From the NCBI GenBank assembly GCA_965247565.1, contig CBDFHF010000003.1, positions 1,488,001 to 1,552,000 of the forward strand: 64,000 nucleotides of DNA, written 5' to 3'. The stretch comes from CBDFHF01 sp965247565 (lineage in GTDB: Bacteria > Pseudomonadota > Gammaproteobacteria > Methylococcales > Methylomonadaceae). This document shows, one piece after another, positions 32,534-42,487 of this stretch. A model generated the notes under the pieces. It saw only the letters and a program-made list of their open reading frames with translations, was not told the origin of the DNA and made no database searches. Position numbers and translations under genes: made by a program. Each line of letters begins with the position of its first letter. Within the stretch, counting starts at the first letter, position 1.

Positions 32534-35110
32534 TCAGTTTTTAGAAAATGTCAGTACCCCGTCGGTTACATTCACTTTTATCGTATCTCCGGCAATAAAG
32601 TTACCTGCCAAAATTTCTTGGGCTAGTGGGTTTTCCAATTGCTGCTGAATAGCTCGTTTCATCGGTCTAGCCCCATAAACCGGATCGAACCCCGCTTCGC
32701 CTAACATATCTAAAGCCTGATCGCTAATTTCAAAGCTAATTTCCCGTTCTTGCAAGCGTTTGCGTAAATAGTCAATCTGAATGCTGGAAATCGCTCTGAT
32801 TTGTTCACGACCCAAAGGATGAAAAACAACTGCTTCATCAATACGGTTGATAAATTCCGGCCTAAAATGCGCGCCAACGATAGCCATAACGGCGGCTTTC
32901 ATCACGTGATAATTGGCTTCGCCATACAACTCCTGGATACGGTCAGAGCCTAAGTTTGAAGTCATCACAATCACGGTATTTCTAAAATCCACGGTGCGGC
33001 CTTGGCCATCTGTCAGTCGACCATCATCTAATACTTGCAACAACACATTAAATACATCCGGATGGGCTTTTTCGATTTCATCCATCAAAATCACCGAATA
33101 CGGTTTACGTCTGACCGCTTCGGTTAAATAACCACCTTCTTCATAACCCACATAGCCCGGAGGTGCACCAATTAACCGAGCAACCGAGTGCTTTTCCATA
33201 AATTCGGACATATCGATACGAATCATGGCATCAGTGGTATCAAACATGAACTCAGCCAAGGCTTTGCAGAGTTCAGTTTTACCCACGCCAGTTGGACCCA
33301 AAAATAAAAACGAACCATTAGGTCGGTTGGGGTCAGACAAGCCCGCTCTGGAACGGCGAATTGCATTGCTTACCGCCTTCAACGCCTCCTCTTGACCGAC
33401 CACGCGCTTGCTCAGTTGTTCTTCCATACGCAACAACTTATCGCGTTCGCCTTCCATCATTTTAGATACCGGAATGCCGGTCCATTTGGAGACGACTTCA
33501 GCAATTTCTTCCTCGGTGACTTTATTGCGCAATAAAGTCATTTTTTGCGCTTCAACCGGGACATCTGAATTTAATTGCTTTTCCAGTGCGGGAATAATAC
33601 CGTATTGTAATTCTGACATACGCGCCAAATCATTGGCTCGACTAGCGGCCTCCAGCTCAGTTTTGGCTTGTTCCAGTTTTTCTTTAATAGAAGCAGAGCC
33701 TTGCAATGAGGCCTTTTCGGCTTTCCAGATTTCTTCCAGATCCGAATATTCTTTTTCCAAATCAGCAATATCTTCTTCCAGAATTTCCAAGCGTTTTTTA
33801 GAAGCGGCATCGGATTCTTTCTTCAGTGCCACTTGCTCGATTTTTAACTGAATCAAACGCCGATACAATCTATCCATTTCCTCCGGCTTGGAATCAATTT
33901 CCATACGAATGCGGCTGGCTGCTTCATCGATTAAATCAATGGCTTTATCAGGCAATTGCCGATCAGCGATATAGCGGTAAGACAAGCTTGCCGCTGCCAC
34001 AATGGCCGGATCGGTAATGTCCACACCATGATGCACCTCGTATTTTTCTTTCAAGCCACGCAAAATGGCGACCGTGTCTTCAACGGAGGGTTCATCGACT
34101 AAGACTTTTTGGAAGCGCCGCTCCAGTGCCGCATCTTTCTCGATGTATTTACGGTATTCATCCAACGTAGTCGCACCCACGCAATGCAATTCACCGCGCG
34201 CTAAAGCCGGTTTAAGCATATTGCCTGCATCCATGGCGCCTTCGGCTTTGCCTGCGCCGACCATAGTGTGCAATTCATCGATAAATAATATAACCTGGCC
34301 TTCTTGTTTAGCCAGATCGTTTAATACCGCTTTCAGGCGCTCTTCAAATTCACCGCGAAACTTGGCCCCGGCAATCAATGCGGCCATATCCAGCGCTAAT
34401 ACTTGCTTGCCTTTGATGCCTTCCGGCACTTCGCCATTGACGATACGCTGCGCCAAGCCCTCAACAATCGCAGTTTTACCCACACCAGGCTCGCCGATTA
34501 ATACAGGATTATTCTTGGTACGGCGCTGCAACACTTGAATGGTACGGCGAATTTCATCGTCCCGACCAATGACCGGATCAAGCTTGCCTTGCTCGGCACG
34601 CTCAGTTAGGTCGATGGTATATTTCTTTAAGGCTTGGCGTTGATCTTCGGCATTTGGGTCATTAACTGCCTCGCCGCCACGCATGGAATCAATCGCCTTT
34701 TCAATTGCTGGCTTGGTTACGCCCGCTTTTTTTAGGATTTCTTGCAGAGAACCTTTTTCCTCAAGCGCTGCCAATAAAAATAATTCGCTGGAGATGAATT
34801 TATCATTACGTTTTTGGGCCAGTTTGTCGGTTAAATTCAGTAATCGAGATAACTCGTTGGAAAGCTGCACATCGCCGCCACTACCACTGACAGTTGCAAG
34901 ACGATCTAATTCTTTGACTAGTTCGCCCCGTAAAGCTTGGGTATTAATATTGATTTGTGTCAGCAAGGGTTTAACGCTGCCACCTTGCTGATCCAGCAGA
35001 GATAACATGAGATGAGCGGGTTCAATAAACTGGTGATCTTTACCCAGTGCGGAACTCTGCGCGTCTGCTAAAGCGGATTGAAACTTGCTGGTTAATTTGT
35101 CCATTCTCAT
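32534..35110 (-). CDS. clpB: ATP-dependent disaggregase ClpB
   Basis: Hsp104-type AAA+ chaperone of 858 residues that rescues aggregated proteins with DnaK. The N-terminal double Clp domain (FIEPAHLMLSLLDQ) is followed by AAA-1 (GEPGVGKTAIVEGLAQRI, LDMAALIAGAKFRGEFEERL), the long coiled-coil M domain (~410-520, LEEDIADLEKEYSDLEEIWK), AAA-2 (GPTGVGKTELCKALAEF, GAPPGYVGYEEGGYLTEAVR) and a C-terminal D2-small domain. The start at 35110 has an AGGGG site 8 nt upstream; MDKLTSKF two codons later is an alternative. A sigma-32-type promoter lies 39 bp upstream, so it is heat-shock controlled. Confidence 0.97.
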   Translation of the reverse strand: MRMDKLTSKFQSALADAQSSALGKDHQFIEPAHLMLSLLDQQGGSVKPLLTQININTQALRGELVKELDRLATVSGSGGDVQLSNELSRLLNLTDKLAQKRNDKFISSELFLLAALEEKGSLQEILKKAGVTKPAIEKAIDSMRGGEAVNDPNAEDQRQALKKYTIDLTERAEQGKLDPVIGRDDEIRRTIQVLQRRTKNNPVLIGEPGVGKTAIVEGLAQRIVNGEVPEGIKGKQVLALDMAALIAGAKFRGEFEERLKAVLNDLAKQEGQVILFIDELHTMVGAGKAEGAMDAGNMLKPALARGELHCVGATTLDEYRKYIEKDAALERRFQKVLVDEPSVEDTVAILRGLKEKYEVHHGVDITDPAIVAAASLSYRYIADRQLPDKAIDLIDEAASRIRMEIDSKPEEMDRLYRRLIQLKIEQVALKKESDAASKKRLEILEEDIADLEKEYSDLEEIWKAEKASLQGSASIKEKLEQAKTELEAASRANDLARMSELQYGIIPALEKQLNSDVPVEAQKMTLLRNKVTEEEIAEVVSKWTGIPVSKMMEGERDKLLRMEEQLSKRVVGQEEALKAVSNAIRRSRAGLSDPNRPNGSFLFLGPTGVGKTELCKALAEFMFDTTDAMIRIDMSEFMEKHSVARLIGAPPGYVGYEEGGYLTEAVRRKPYSVILMDEIEKAHPDVFNVLLQVLDDGRLTDGQGRTVDFRNTVIVMTSNLGSDRIQELYGEANYHVMKAAVMAIVGAHFRPEFINRIDEAVVFHPLGREQIRAISSIQIDYLRKRLQEREISFEISDQALDMLGEAGFDPVYGARPMKRAIQQQLENPLAQEILAGNFIAGDTIKVNVTDGVLTFSKN

Positions 35111-35148
35111 AGACTACACCCCTATATAAGCAATTTAAGTTATTACTG

Positions 35149-35176
35149 ATATGGAGAGAATTGTGCGGATTTCAAG
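35149..35176 (-). promoter_or_regulatory. sigma-32 heat-shock promoter of clpB
   Basis: Read on the minus strand: CTTGAAA (35176-35170), a 13-nt spacer, then CTCCATAT (35156-35149). This matches the sigma-32 consensus CTTGAAA-N13-15-CCCCATNT at 14 of the 15 positions. Located 38 nt upstream of the clpB ATG. Confidence 0.78.
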
Positions 35177-35424
35177 CTCCGAAGCAAATCATTGTCGTTA
35201 GGGGTTCTGTTAATCGTCTGTTCACCTATAATTCATTGGAAATTGGCACAATGTTGACACAAAACTCTTCCATACTTGCCCAAGCGCAAAGATATTCGCT
35301 AAGTCCCTAAAAAATCGTTGTTGCGGCATGGACTCCCGCAGCCTTAACGTCACGAATTTGCATTGTGCAAATATCGGTGGCCTATTGGCAATAATATAAA
35401 GCACAAATTACTGGAGATAACGCC

Positions 35425-36879
35425 ATGACATCCACTGACAAAACGCATTCTCCGCAATTTCTGGAGCAGTACCTACAGGAAGTCACTAACTTATTTGCGA
35501 AGCAGCAATTGGAAAGGTCGCTGGTAGAAAGAGGCCCGGAAACTCATCACGCGTTGGTAGAAACTGTTTTACACAAACAGCATCAAACCCGGCTGCAAGA
35601 AAAATTTGCACCTTTGCACCCTGCTGATATTGCTTTTATTCTTGAATCGTTACCATTAGATCAACGGCGTTACGCTTGGGACGCCATTAAGTCTCAAAAC
35701 GATGGTCAGGTATTGCTTGAAGTATCCGATGCTGTAAGGCAAACGCTGATTTCCGGCATGGAAGTGGAAGAGTTGGCCACGGTTGCCGGGCAATTGGATA
35801 CGGATGAAATCGCCGACCTGGCTGCCGATTTGCCTAAACGGGCGATGCTGAAAATTTTACGTTCATTGAATGACCAACAACGTCAAGATTTGGATGTGGT
35901 GTTATCTTATCAAGAGCAACAAGTCGGTGCGCACATGGATTTTGGTATGATTGCCATCCGTGCTGATCTAAACTTAAAAGCAGTCACATCCTATATTCGT
36001 AAATTGGGTAAACTGCCTGGCCATACTGATAAGTTATTTGTGGTTGATCAGCACAATATTGTTAAGGGCGTTTTGCCATTGCAGCGCTTGTTAACCTACG
36101 GTCTGATGAAGCAAGTTTCCGAAACTATGGTTACCGATTTTGTGCGCTTTCAGGTCGATCAGGATATTACCGAAGCTTCCAGAGCCTTTGAACGTTATGA
36201 TTTAATCTCAGCGCCAGTCATCGATGATAACGGTATATTGAAAGGCCGGTTGTGCGTAGATAACATTTTGCATTTTATCCGCGAAAAAACCGATGAAGAC
36301 CTATTGACGCAAGCGGGTGTCAGCGAAGAGGAAGATTTATTTTCCAGTGTTTGGAAAAGCGCAAAAAATCGTTGGGGCTGGCTATTGATTAATATCGTCA
36401 CTGCGTTTGCGTCAACCCGCATCATCGGATTGTTTGAAGATGTTATTTTGCAGCTAGTAGCGTTGGCGTCATTAATGCCTATTATCGCCGCTATGGGTGG
36501 TAACACCGGTAATCAGACCAGCATGTTGATTATTCGCTCGTTGGCATTAGGCCAAATTACCTCCAGCAACGTCTATCGATTAATCAGAAAAGAGCTGACT
36601 TTATCGGTCATCAATGGCATTTTTATTGGCCTGATTATGGCTGGTCTCAGTATGTTGCTTTATCAAGACCCTGCATTATCTGCGGTTATGGGTATTGCTA
36701 TGCTTATCAATTTGCTGGTTGCGGTCACTGTCGGATTAAGTATTCCTTTGTTACGACATAAGTACGGTAAAGATCCAGCCGTGGGTACCAGCGTTATCTT
36801 GACGTCGGTGACCGATTCCATGGGTTTTTTTATTTTCTTAGGATTAGCCAGTTTGTTCTTAATAAAAAAGATAGCTTAA
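35425..36879 (+). CDS. mgtE: magnesium transporter MgtE
   Basis: Mg2+ channel of 484 residues. It has an N-terminal superhelical domain (LHPADIAFILESLPLDQRR), a CBS pair (~140-270, containing LFVVDQHNIVKGVLPLQRL and SAPVIDDNGILKGRL), a plug helix, and five C-terminal TMs with the pore motif (PIIAAMGGNTGNQTSMLIIR). The Mg2+-sensing acidic residues of the N-domain are present in general terms. Its stop overlaps the convergent polA stop by 4 bp. 315 bp precede it with the clpB promoter on the other strand; no riboswitch is seen. Confidence 0.95.
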   Translation: MTSTDKTHSPQFLEQYLQEVTNLFAKQQLERSLVERGPETHHALVETVLHKQHQTRLQEKFAPLHPADIAFILESLPLDQRRYAWDAIKSQNDGQVLLEVSDAVRQTLISGMEVEELATVAGQLDTDEIADLAADLPKRAMLKILRSLNDQQRQDLDVVLSYQEQQVGAHMDFGMIAIRADLNLKAVTSYIRKLGKLPGHTDKLFVVDQHNIVKGVLPLQRLLTYGLMKQVSETMVTDFVRFQVDQDITEASRAFERYDLISAPVIDDNGILKGRLCVDNILHFIREKTDEDLLTQAGVSEEEDLFSSVWKSAKNRWGWLLINIVTAFASTRIIGLFEDVILQLVALASLMPIIAAMGGNTGNQTSMLIIRSLALGQITSSNVYRLIRKELTLSVINGIFIGLIMAGLSMLLYQDPALSAVMGIAMLINLLVAVTVGLSIPLLRHKYGKDPAVGTSVILTSVTDSMGFFIFLGLASLFLIKKIA

Positions 36880-39614
36880 TGTGCTTCGTCCCAATTACGG
36901 CCTACACCAACATCAACTAATAACGGTACATGTAAAAGTGCGGCTGAACTCATCAGATGTTTGATTAGGGTGGTGCATTTTTCCAGTTGAGCCTCGGCTA
37001 TTTCAAATACCAGTTCGTCATGCACTTGCATGATCATTTTGGCATCGGGTTGTTCTTGTTCTAACCACTGATCGGTTGTCAGCATAGCGCGTTTAATAAT
37101 GTCGGCGGCTGTGCCTTGCATGGGCGCGTTGATAGCGGTGCGCTCGGCGTATTGTCGTCGGGCAGCATTGCGGGAGTTGATTTCCGGCAGGTATAAACGC
37201 CGACCAAACAGAGTTTCCACGTAGCCTTGGCTGCGGGCTAGCTCTCTTATGGTATCCATATAATTTTTTACGCCGGGATAACGAGCAAAGTATAAATCAA
37301 TATAGGATTGCGCCTGATTTCGCGCCAAACCCAATTGCTGTGCCAAGCCAAATGCAGACATGCCGTAAATTAATCCAAAGTTAATGGCTTTGGCGGAGCG
37401 GCGCAAATCGTTGGTAACCTGATCAGGCGCTACCCCAAAAACTTCAGCAGCCGTGGCGCGATGCACGTCCAAGCCTTCGGAAAATGCTGTCAGTAGCCCA
37501 GCATCTCCTGATAAATGCGCCATAATGCGCAGTTCAATTTGTGAATAATCGGCGGCCACTATTTTATAACCTTCTGGGGCAATAAAGGCTTGGCGAATTT
37601 TCCGACCTTCTTCGCTCCGAATGGGAATGTTTTGCAGATTCGGATCAGTGGATGACAGTCTTCCTGTTGCTGCCACGGCTTGATGATAAGAGGTATGTAC
37701 TCGGCCAGTTTTGTCATTAACCTGCTGAGGTAATTTATCGGTATAGGTGGATTTTAATTTGCTTAAGCTACGATAATCCAATATCACCTTAGGCAGTGGA
37801 TATTCCAGAGCTAATTCTTGCAATACCGATTCGTCGGTTGAAGGTTGCCCGGTCGGAGTTTTTTTCAATACTGGCAGCTTTTGTTTGTCGTAGAGAATTT
37901 CCTGTATTTGTTTGGGTGAGCCGAGGTTAAACGTTTGTCCGGCCAGATCGTGAGCGTGTTGCTCTAGAGAAATCAACTGGCTGGAAAGCTCTAGACTTTG
38001 CTGAGCGAGCATGGCGGTATCAATCAACACACCATTGCTTTCAATATGTTGCAGCACATTAACCAAAGGCATTTCAATGTCGGTATAGAGTTTGAGCAAC
38101 GTGGGTTCTTGTTGCAGTTTTGCCATTAACGCATGATGCAGACGCAAGGTTATATCGGCATCTTCCGCAGCATAGGGAGTGGCTTGTTCTATGGCAACTT
38201 CCTGAAATGGAATTTGCTTGGCTCCTTTACCCGCTACGTCTTCATAATGAATGGTATCAACGCCAAGATAGGTTTTGGCTAGATCATCCATGTTGTGTTT
38301 TGTTGCTGTGCTGTCCAGCACATAGGATTCCAGCATGGTGTCGTGGCTGATACCACGCAAGGTGATGCCATGGTTGGTTAACACATGGGCGTCATATTTT
38401 AGATTTTGTCCGAGTTTGGCTTTATTTGGATTTTCTAGCAAAGGCTGTAACTGTTTTAAAATGTCAGATCGATTAAGTTGATCTGGCACGCCCGGATAAT
38501 CATGGGCTAAAGGTACATAAGCTGCGCTACCTGCCTCTACTGCAAACGATACGCCGACAATTTGCGCCTGGTTGTAATCCAGGCTGGTGGTTTCAGTGTC
38601 AAATGCAAATAATTCGGCTTGATTGAGTTTATTCAACCAGGTTTGAAATTGCTGTGCAGTCAATACTGATTCATAGTCGGTTGTTAAAGGTGGGTTGCTG
38701 ATGTGCTGTTCTTGAGTAGAGACAACCGACGGTTGATCAATATTAGAGGCCGCGCCATTTTCCAGAATTTTTAACCATGAAGAGAAACCCAGTTCAGTCA
38801 ATAGGTTTTTTAATTCGGCAATGTCGGTAGGCTGCTGTTTTAAATCTTCAATGCCATAAGGTAAATTAAGATCGCATTTTATGGTAGTCAGCTGTTTAGA
38901 TAGCGGCAATTGCCCAAGACTGGCTCGCAAGTTTTCGCCAATCTTACCGGTAATCGTATCAGCGTTCGCTATCAGATTTTCTAAAGTATCATATTGCTCC
39001 AGCCATTTAGCGGCGGTCTTCGGGCCGACTTTCGGTACACCGGGAATGTTATCGACGCTATCGCCAATTAAGGCAAGATAATCCACAATCTGGTTTGGCC
39101 TGACGCCAAACTTGTCAAATACGCCCTGAGCATCCATGCGGGTATTAGACATAGTGTTTTCCAACATAATATGATCATTGACTAACTGGGCCATGTCTTT
39201 ATCGCCGGTGGAAATGATTACGTCAAAGCCCTCTCGCTCTGCGTGTTTTGCCAATGCCCCCATTACATCATCGGCTTCAACGCCGGATTCAATAATCAAC
39301 GGCAAGCCCATGGCACGAATAATGTGATGAAGCGGTTCAATCTGCACCCGCAAGTCATCCGGCATGGGCGGGCGATGCGCTTTGTATTGATCGTATAAGT
39401 CGTTACGAAAAGTCTTGCCCGGCGCATCAAACACTACCGTAATGAAATCGCTATGATAATCGGCGATTAACTTGCGCAACATGTTGGTAACGCCGTGAAT
39501 CGCATTGGTGGGCAAACCTTGTGGACTGGTTAGCGGTGGTACCGCATGATAGGCACGAAACAGAAACGAGGAGCCGTCAACGAGAATCAAGCGGTTTGCG
39601 GTGTGCTGGGACAT
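36876..39614 (-). CDS. polA: DNA polymerase I
   Basis: Repair and Okazaki-processing polymerase of 912 residues. The 5'-3' flap nuclease domain (VDGSSFLFRAYHAVP, STGDKDMAQLV, GDSVDNIPGVPKVGPKTAAKWL) is followed by the 3'-5' proofreading domain with its acidic residues intact (FAFDTETTSLDYN, YAAEDADITLRL). The polymerase domain has motif A (VAADYSQIELRIMAHLSGD), the O-helix (RRSAKAINFGLIYGM) and motif C (MIMQVHDELVFEI). All three activities appear functional. It ends in a 4-bp overlap with mgtE. Confidence 0.97.
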   Translation of the reverse strand: MSQHTANRLILVDGSSFLFRAYHAVPPLTSPQGLPTNAIHGVTNMLRKLIADYHSDFITVVFDAPGKTFRNDLYDQYKAHRPPMPDDLRVQIEPLHHIIRAMGLPLIIESGVEADDVMGALAKHAEREGFDVIISTGDKDMAQLVNDHIMLENTMSNTRMDAQGVFDKFGVRPNQIVDYLALIGDSVDNIPGVPKVGPKTAAKWLEQYDTLENLIANADTITGKIGENLRASLGQLPLSKQLTTIKCDLNLPYGIEDLKQQPTDIAELKNLLTELGFSSWLKILENGAASNIDQPSVVSTQEQHISNPPLTTDYESVLTAQQFQTWLNKLNQAELFAFDTETTSLDYNQAQIVGVSFAVEAGSAAYVPLAHDYPGVPDQLNRSDILKQLQPLLENPNKAKLGQNLKYDAHVLTNHGITLRGISHDTMLESYVLDSTATKHNMDDLAKTYLGVDTIHYEDVAGKGAKQIPFQEVAIEQATPYAAEDADITLRLHHALMAKLQQEPTLLKLYTDIEMPLVNVLQHIESNGVLIDTAMLAQQSLELSSQLISLEQHAHDLAGQTFNLGSPKQIQEILYDKQKLPVLKKTPTGQPSTDESVLQELALEYPLPKVILDYRSLSKLKSTYTDKLPQQVNDKTGRVHTSYHQAVAATGRLSSTDPNLQNIPIRSEEGRKIRQAFIAPEGYKIVAADYSQIELRIMAHLSGDAGLLTAFSEGLDVHRATAAEVFGVAPDQVTNDLRRSAKAINFGLIYGMSAFGLAQQLGLARNQAQSYIDLYFARYPGVKNYMDTIRELARSQGYVETLFGRRLYLPEINSRNAARRQYAERTAINAPMQGTAADIIKRAMLTTDQWLEQEQPDAKMIMQVHDELVFEIAEAQLEKCTTLIKHLMSSAALLHVPLLVDVGVGRNWDEAH

Positions 39615-39693
39615 GGGTATGTTTTAAAGATTTAGGTTGGAACGGGATTGTATCGTATCGGTTTCGAACATCGTGCCAGCGCAGAAGTAAAAA

Positions 39694-40293
39694 CTAGTCG
39701 AATTCCTCGTCTTCCTTGTCATCCTCTACATCGGCTATCTCATTTAACTCACCTTCAAAATTAAACAATGCTTTCAAGTAACGATAGAGCAGTCTGGCTG
39801 ATTTTGGTGGTTTACTCAGCTCGGCCTCTTTTTGGGCATTACGTAATAGCTGTCTGAGCTGTTGGCGGTCTGCGTGAGGCTGCTCATCCAGTAATTCTGT
39901 CAAAGCTTCATTGCCTTCGCTAATTAAACGATCCCGCCAACGCTCCAGAATATGATGTTCTCTGACCGCGTGTGCGCTTTTATTTTGCAACCGCGATAAG
40001 CGTTCTTGAATAGGTTCAACGTCTATTTTATGAAGTTGACCAGCAATGAATTTTAATAATCGTTTTCTCGCACTTTTGTGCGGCATTCCGCCGACTTCGA
40101 TAACGGCTTTATGAATTTTGTCGGGTAACTCCAGCGTCTGTAATTGTGAGCTGGACAAGTTGGACATTTCTTCTCCTAAAGCAAACAATACCGCGATGTC
40201 TTTTTTTATCTGGGTTTTATTAGGCCTGACCGAGTAATATTCCACTTCTTCATCGTCGTATTCCTGATCTTCATAGGCATATTCTTCGCTCAT
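39694..40293 (-). CDS. yjgA: ribosome biogenesis factor YjgA (DarP, DUF615)
   Basis: Acidic N-terminus (MSEEYAYEDQEYDDEEVEY), then the DUF615 core: RPNKTQIKKDIAVLFALGEEM and KSARKRLLKFIAGQLHKID, with the helical C-terminal half (WRDRLISEGNEALTELL, DRQQLRQLLRNAQKE). YjgA associates with late 50S precursors in E. coli. Start set at 40293 (199 residues), 4 nt after the stop of the upstream gene; the TTG at 40311 would overlap it. Confidence 0.92.
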   Translation of the reverse strand: MSEEYAYEDQEYDDEEVEYYSVRPNKTQIKKDIAVLFALGEEMSNLSSSQLQTLELPDKIHKAVIEVGGMPHKSARKRLLKFIAGQLHKIDVEPIQERLSRLQNKSAHAVREHHILERWRDRLISEGNEALTELLDEQPHADRQQLRQLLRNAQKEAELSKPPKSARLLYRYLKALFNFEGELNEIADVEDDKEDEEFD

Positions 40294-40297
40294 GTCA

Positions 40298-40486
40298 TTA
40301 AACCATTGCAATTAAAAAAAGGATAAATAGCACCACTAAGGCGATAGGTATAAAAAAACCCGGCCAATCCGATTTCGCTGTTTTGCTTTGTTCAATAGAT
40401 GCCTTAATCCCAGGCTTCATCCAGAAAATAGCTAACAATACCATGGCGCCCAACAAGATATTTTCCCAGGTTGAAAGTGCTTCCAC
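40298..40486 (-). CDS. small two-TM membrane protein
   Basis: 62 residues: one TM at ~10-24 (ILLGAMVLLAIFWMK), a polar basic loop and a second TM (PGFFIPIALVVLFILFLIAMV). GTG start with GGAG nearby. It is translationally coupled to yjgA, 4 nt apart. No function known; the coupling suggests it is a real gene. Confidence 0.7.
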   Translation of the reverse strand: MEALSTWENILLGAMVLLAIFWMKPGIKASIEQSKTAKSDWPGFFIPIALVVLFILFLIAMV

Positions 40487-40696
40487 GATGATCTCCCAGT
40501 AAAAAATGAAGCTACTTTAGCATATACCGCTCAATGACTTTGCATGCTTCAGGTATTTGTGGTTTTTTCTAACCCCACGTCTTTGAATATGGTAGCGTGG
40601 CTAAGTGGTGCATGACATGCCTTCATCAGCGTAAAAAACCAGCGTTGATGCAATTTTATTATGGATACAGATACTTGAGTAGCTTGACTAGATGCA

Positions 40697-41476
40697 TTAC
40701 TTCTCGCTTGATTGTCTCTGCGCGAGTAAATGTACATAACGCCCCATGTTCCGGTAGGTGGGCATTCTGCAATGGCGATATTCTAATTCGAATAATTCGC
40801 TCTCATCACTTTGCTGGAGTACAGATTTACTTAGGTAATCGTGAAAAACACGAATCCCGGTATGAGTGGTGATAGTAAAGCCTTGCTGATGTAGTTGGTT
40901 AACAACTTCATATGGATATTGCGGATTGGGTGGGGTAAGTCTTTTGCCTTTGCCGAGGTAGCTGTTGTCAAGCAAATTTTTCCAGCGCCAACCGCCTTTA
41001 AGGGTATTGGTGTAAATCATGGCGTTGCGGTTGTAAAAAAGCAGAGACAGGTAGCCATTTGGTTTAACCCGATTGGCAACCGTTTTTAGGGTTGAAAAGG
41101 GGTCGGTTAGCCACTCCAATACGGCGTGAAACAATACAAGGTCAAACTGAGGGATTTGGGGAGCCAACATTTGAGCGGCTTGGTGGTGAAAATTAGCATG
41201 TAAATTGTTTTGTTCGAATAGCTGCTTAGCTTTGGTAAGCATTTTTTCAGAAATATCACATAAGGTTAGTTGGTGGCCTTGTTTTGCAAACCAGTGGCTC
41301 ATTTGCGCGAAGCCACAACCAGCATCCCATATGGATAAGGGTTGAGGGTGTTTGTGCAAAAATAGTAAATCTTCCTTCAACAGTTTAAGACGCCAATCGC
41401 CCTTCGCTGTGGCATAGACTTTTTGTTCAAAACGCTCGATAAGGCTGTCGAAGTTACGGTCTTTCTGAATGTCCAT
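40697..41476 (-). CDS. cmoM: tRNA 5-carboxymethoxyuridine methyltransferase CmoM
   Basis: SAM-dependent methyltransferase of 259 residues matching CmoM (SmtA) along its length: DRNFDSLIERFEQKVYATAKG, the SAM motif LSIWDAGCGFAQMSHWFAKQGH, LCDISEKML, LILFHAVLEW-type block (LVLFHAVLEWLTDP) and IRVFHDYLSK. CmoM makes the methyl ester mcmo5U at tRNA position 34, widening wobble decoding. It lies next to the 6S RNA gene on the same strand. Confidence 0.9.
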   Translation of the reverse strand: MDIQKDRNFDSLIERFEQKVYATAKGDWRLKLLKEDLLFLHKHPQPLSIWDAGCGFAQMSHWFAKQGHQLTLCDISEKMLTKAKQLFEQNNLHANFHHQAAQMLAPQIPQFDLVLFHAVLEWLTDPFSTLKTVANRVKPNGYLSLLFYNRNAMIYTNTLKGGWRWKNLLDNSYLGKGKRLTPPNPQYPYEVVNQLHQQGFTITTHTGIRVFHDYLSKSVLQQSDESELFELEYRHCRMPTYRNMGRYVHLLAQRQSSEK

Positions 41477-41573
41477 GCAGATAAAAACTTAACCAGTTGA
41501 CGGAAAGCTTACGAAAACAGTTAAGAAACAAAAGTGAGGTGGATAAACATGAAATGGCAGGCGGAGTTGAGTA

Positions 41574-41758
41574 TGTATCTCCCGCCTGCGCCGTAATATG
41601 CTTTCGTCCTTGAACCGTAGGTTCAAGTGGGGACGGTACCAGAAAATCAGGCTTCCCGCGCAAGGCGGGCATGCGCACCATTTGAGGGATTCGCCCCCTG
41701 GGTAAAAACAGGTTCAGGAAACACCCAGCACACTGTCGAACGCCGCAGGAGATACAGG
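41574..41758 (-). ncRNA. ssrS: 6S RNA
   Basis: 6S RNA mimics an open promoter and binds RNA polymerase-sigma70 in stationary phase. The closing stem is TGTATCTCC (41756-41748) with GGAGATACA (41582-41574), extended by CCTGCGGCG / CGGCGCAGG-like pairs. The conserved TTGAACC...GGTTCAAG hairpin is present near the 3' side. The length of about 185 nt is normal. It lies directly downstream of zapA on the same strand, the standard gammaproteobacterial position. Confidence 0.92.
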
Positions 41759-41775
41759 CTTATAGTGTAGCTTGT

Positions 41776-42075
41776 TTATGGATTTTCCAAAGCATTTTCT
41801 ATTTTCTGAGTCATGTTAACTAGGCTGTGTTTCAAGCGTTCATTCAAGACTGCGTTTTGGTTTTTCAGCATATTGAGCTCATGTGCTAGATTGAGTGCAG
41901 CCATAACAGCAATTCTGTCCGCACCACTGACACGGCCAGAGTCTCGAATTTTGCGCATTTGCTCATCAAGTTGCTGAGCAGAGTTGACAAGATCATCCCG
42001 CTCGTCGGGATCACAGGCAATTTTATATTCCTTGCCCATAATAGTGATGGATACAGGTAAAAGATTGCTGTTCAT
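41776..42075 (-). CDS. zapA: cell division protein ZapA
   Basis: FtsZ-ring stabilising protein of 99 residues: VSITIMGKEYKIACDPDERDDL, then the long helix LDEQMRKIRDSGRVSGADRIAVMAALNLAHEL and a coiled-coil tail. Upstream of 6S RNA, and its ATG overlaps the preceding stop by 4 nt. Confidence 0.95.
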   Translation of the reverse strand: MNSNLLPVSITIMGKEYKIACDPDERDDLVNSAQQLDEQMRKIRDSGRVSGADRIAVMAALNLAHELNMLKNQNAVLNERLKHSLVNMTQKIENALENP

Positions 42076-42299
42076 GAGCCTTGCTCCATTGATTTAAGCC
42101 GTGAAATCATCGCTTCGACACGGGTCCTGGCTAGATTGGTTTTTTCTAAAAGACTCGCTTTTTCTTGCACTAATGCTTCTTGCTTGCTTTTTAAAGTCGT
42201 ATTTTCGTCTTTGACAGAGTTAAAGTGCTCAATAAATTGATCTAGCTTGTCTTCCAGATCTTTTAACTCCAGCTGGGAGTTGGGTTGTAAATTGCTCAT
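42072..42299 (-). CDS. TIGR02449 family coiled-coil protein (ZapB-like)
   Basis: 75 residues, nearly all one coiled coil (LEDKLDQFIEHFNSVKDENTTLKSKQEALV). TIGR02449 proteins regularly precede zapA and are probable divisome factors; the exact role is not known. Coupled to zapA through a 4-nt overlap. Confidence 0.88.
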   Translation of the reverse strand: MSNLQPNSQLELKDLEDKLDQFIEHFNSVKDENTTLKSKQEALVQEKASLLEKTNLARTRVEAMISRLKSMEQGS

Positions 42300-42487
42300 A
42301 GTAATAGCTAGGGTTATCGCAAGGAATCAAGGACTGGCTTTTTTAGGGATATGTTACTGCAACAGTGATCCCCAGCTTGGTTAACAGTATAAAAGCGACC
42401 AGCGTTTCAATGAATTGTGCTATTCAAATTATTGATCAATGGTAGCATAAGCAACATTTTTTTTTTAGCGGTAGTGCAAATTATTAT

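Noticed and set aside
35222..35404. 60-codon minus-strand open frame
   Set aside because: Lies in the clpB-mgtE spacer without a ribosome site or recognisable features.
41454..41681. 75-codon minus-strand open frame
   Set aside because: Runs through the 3' half of the 6S RNA; not a protein gene.
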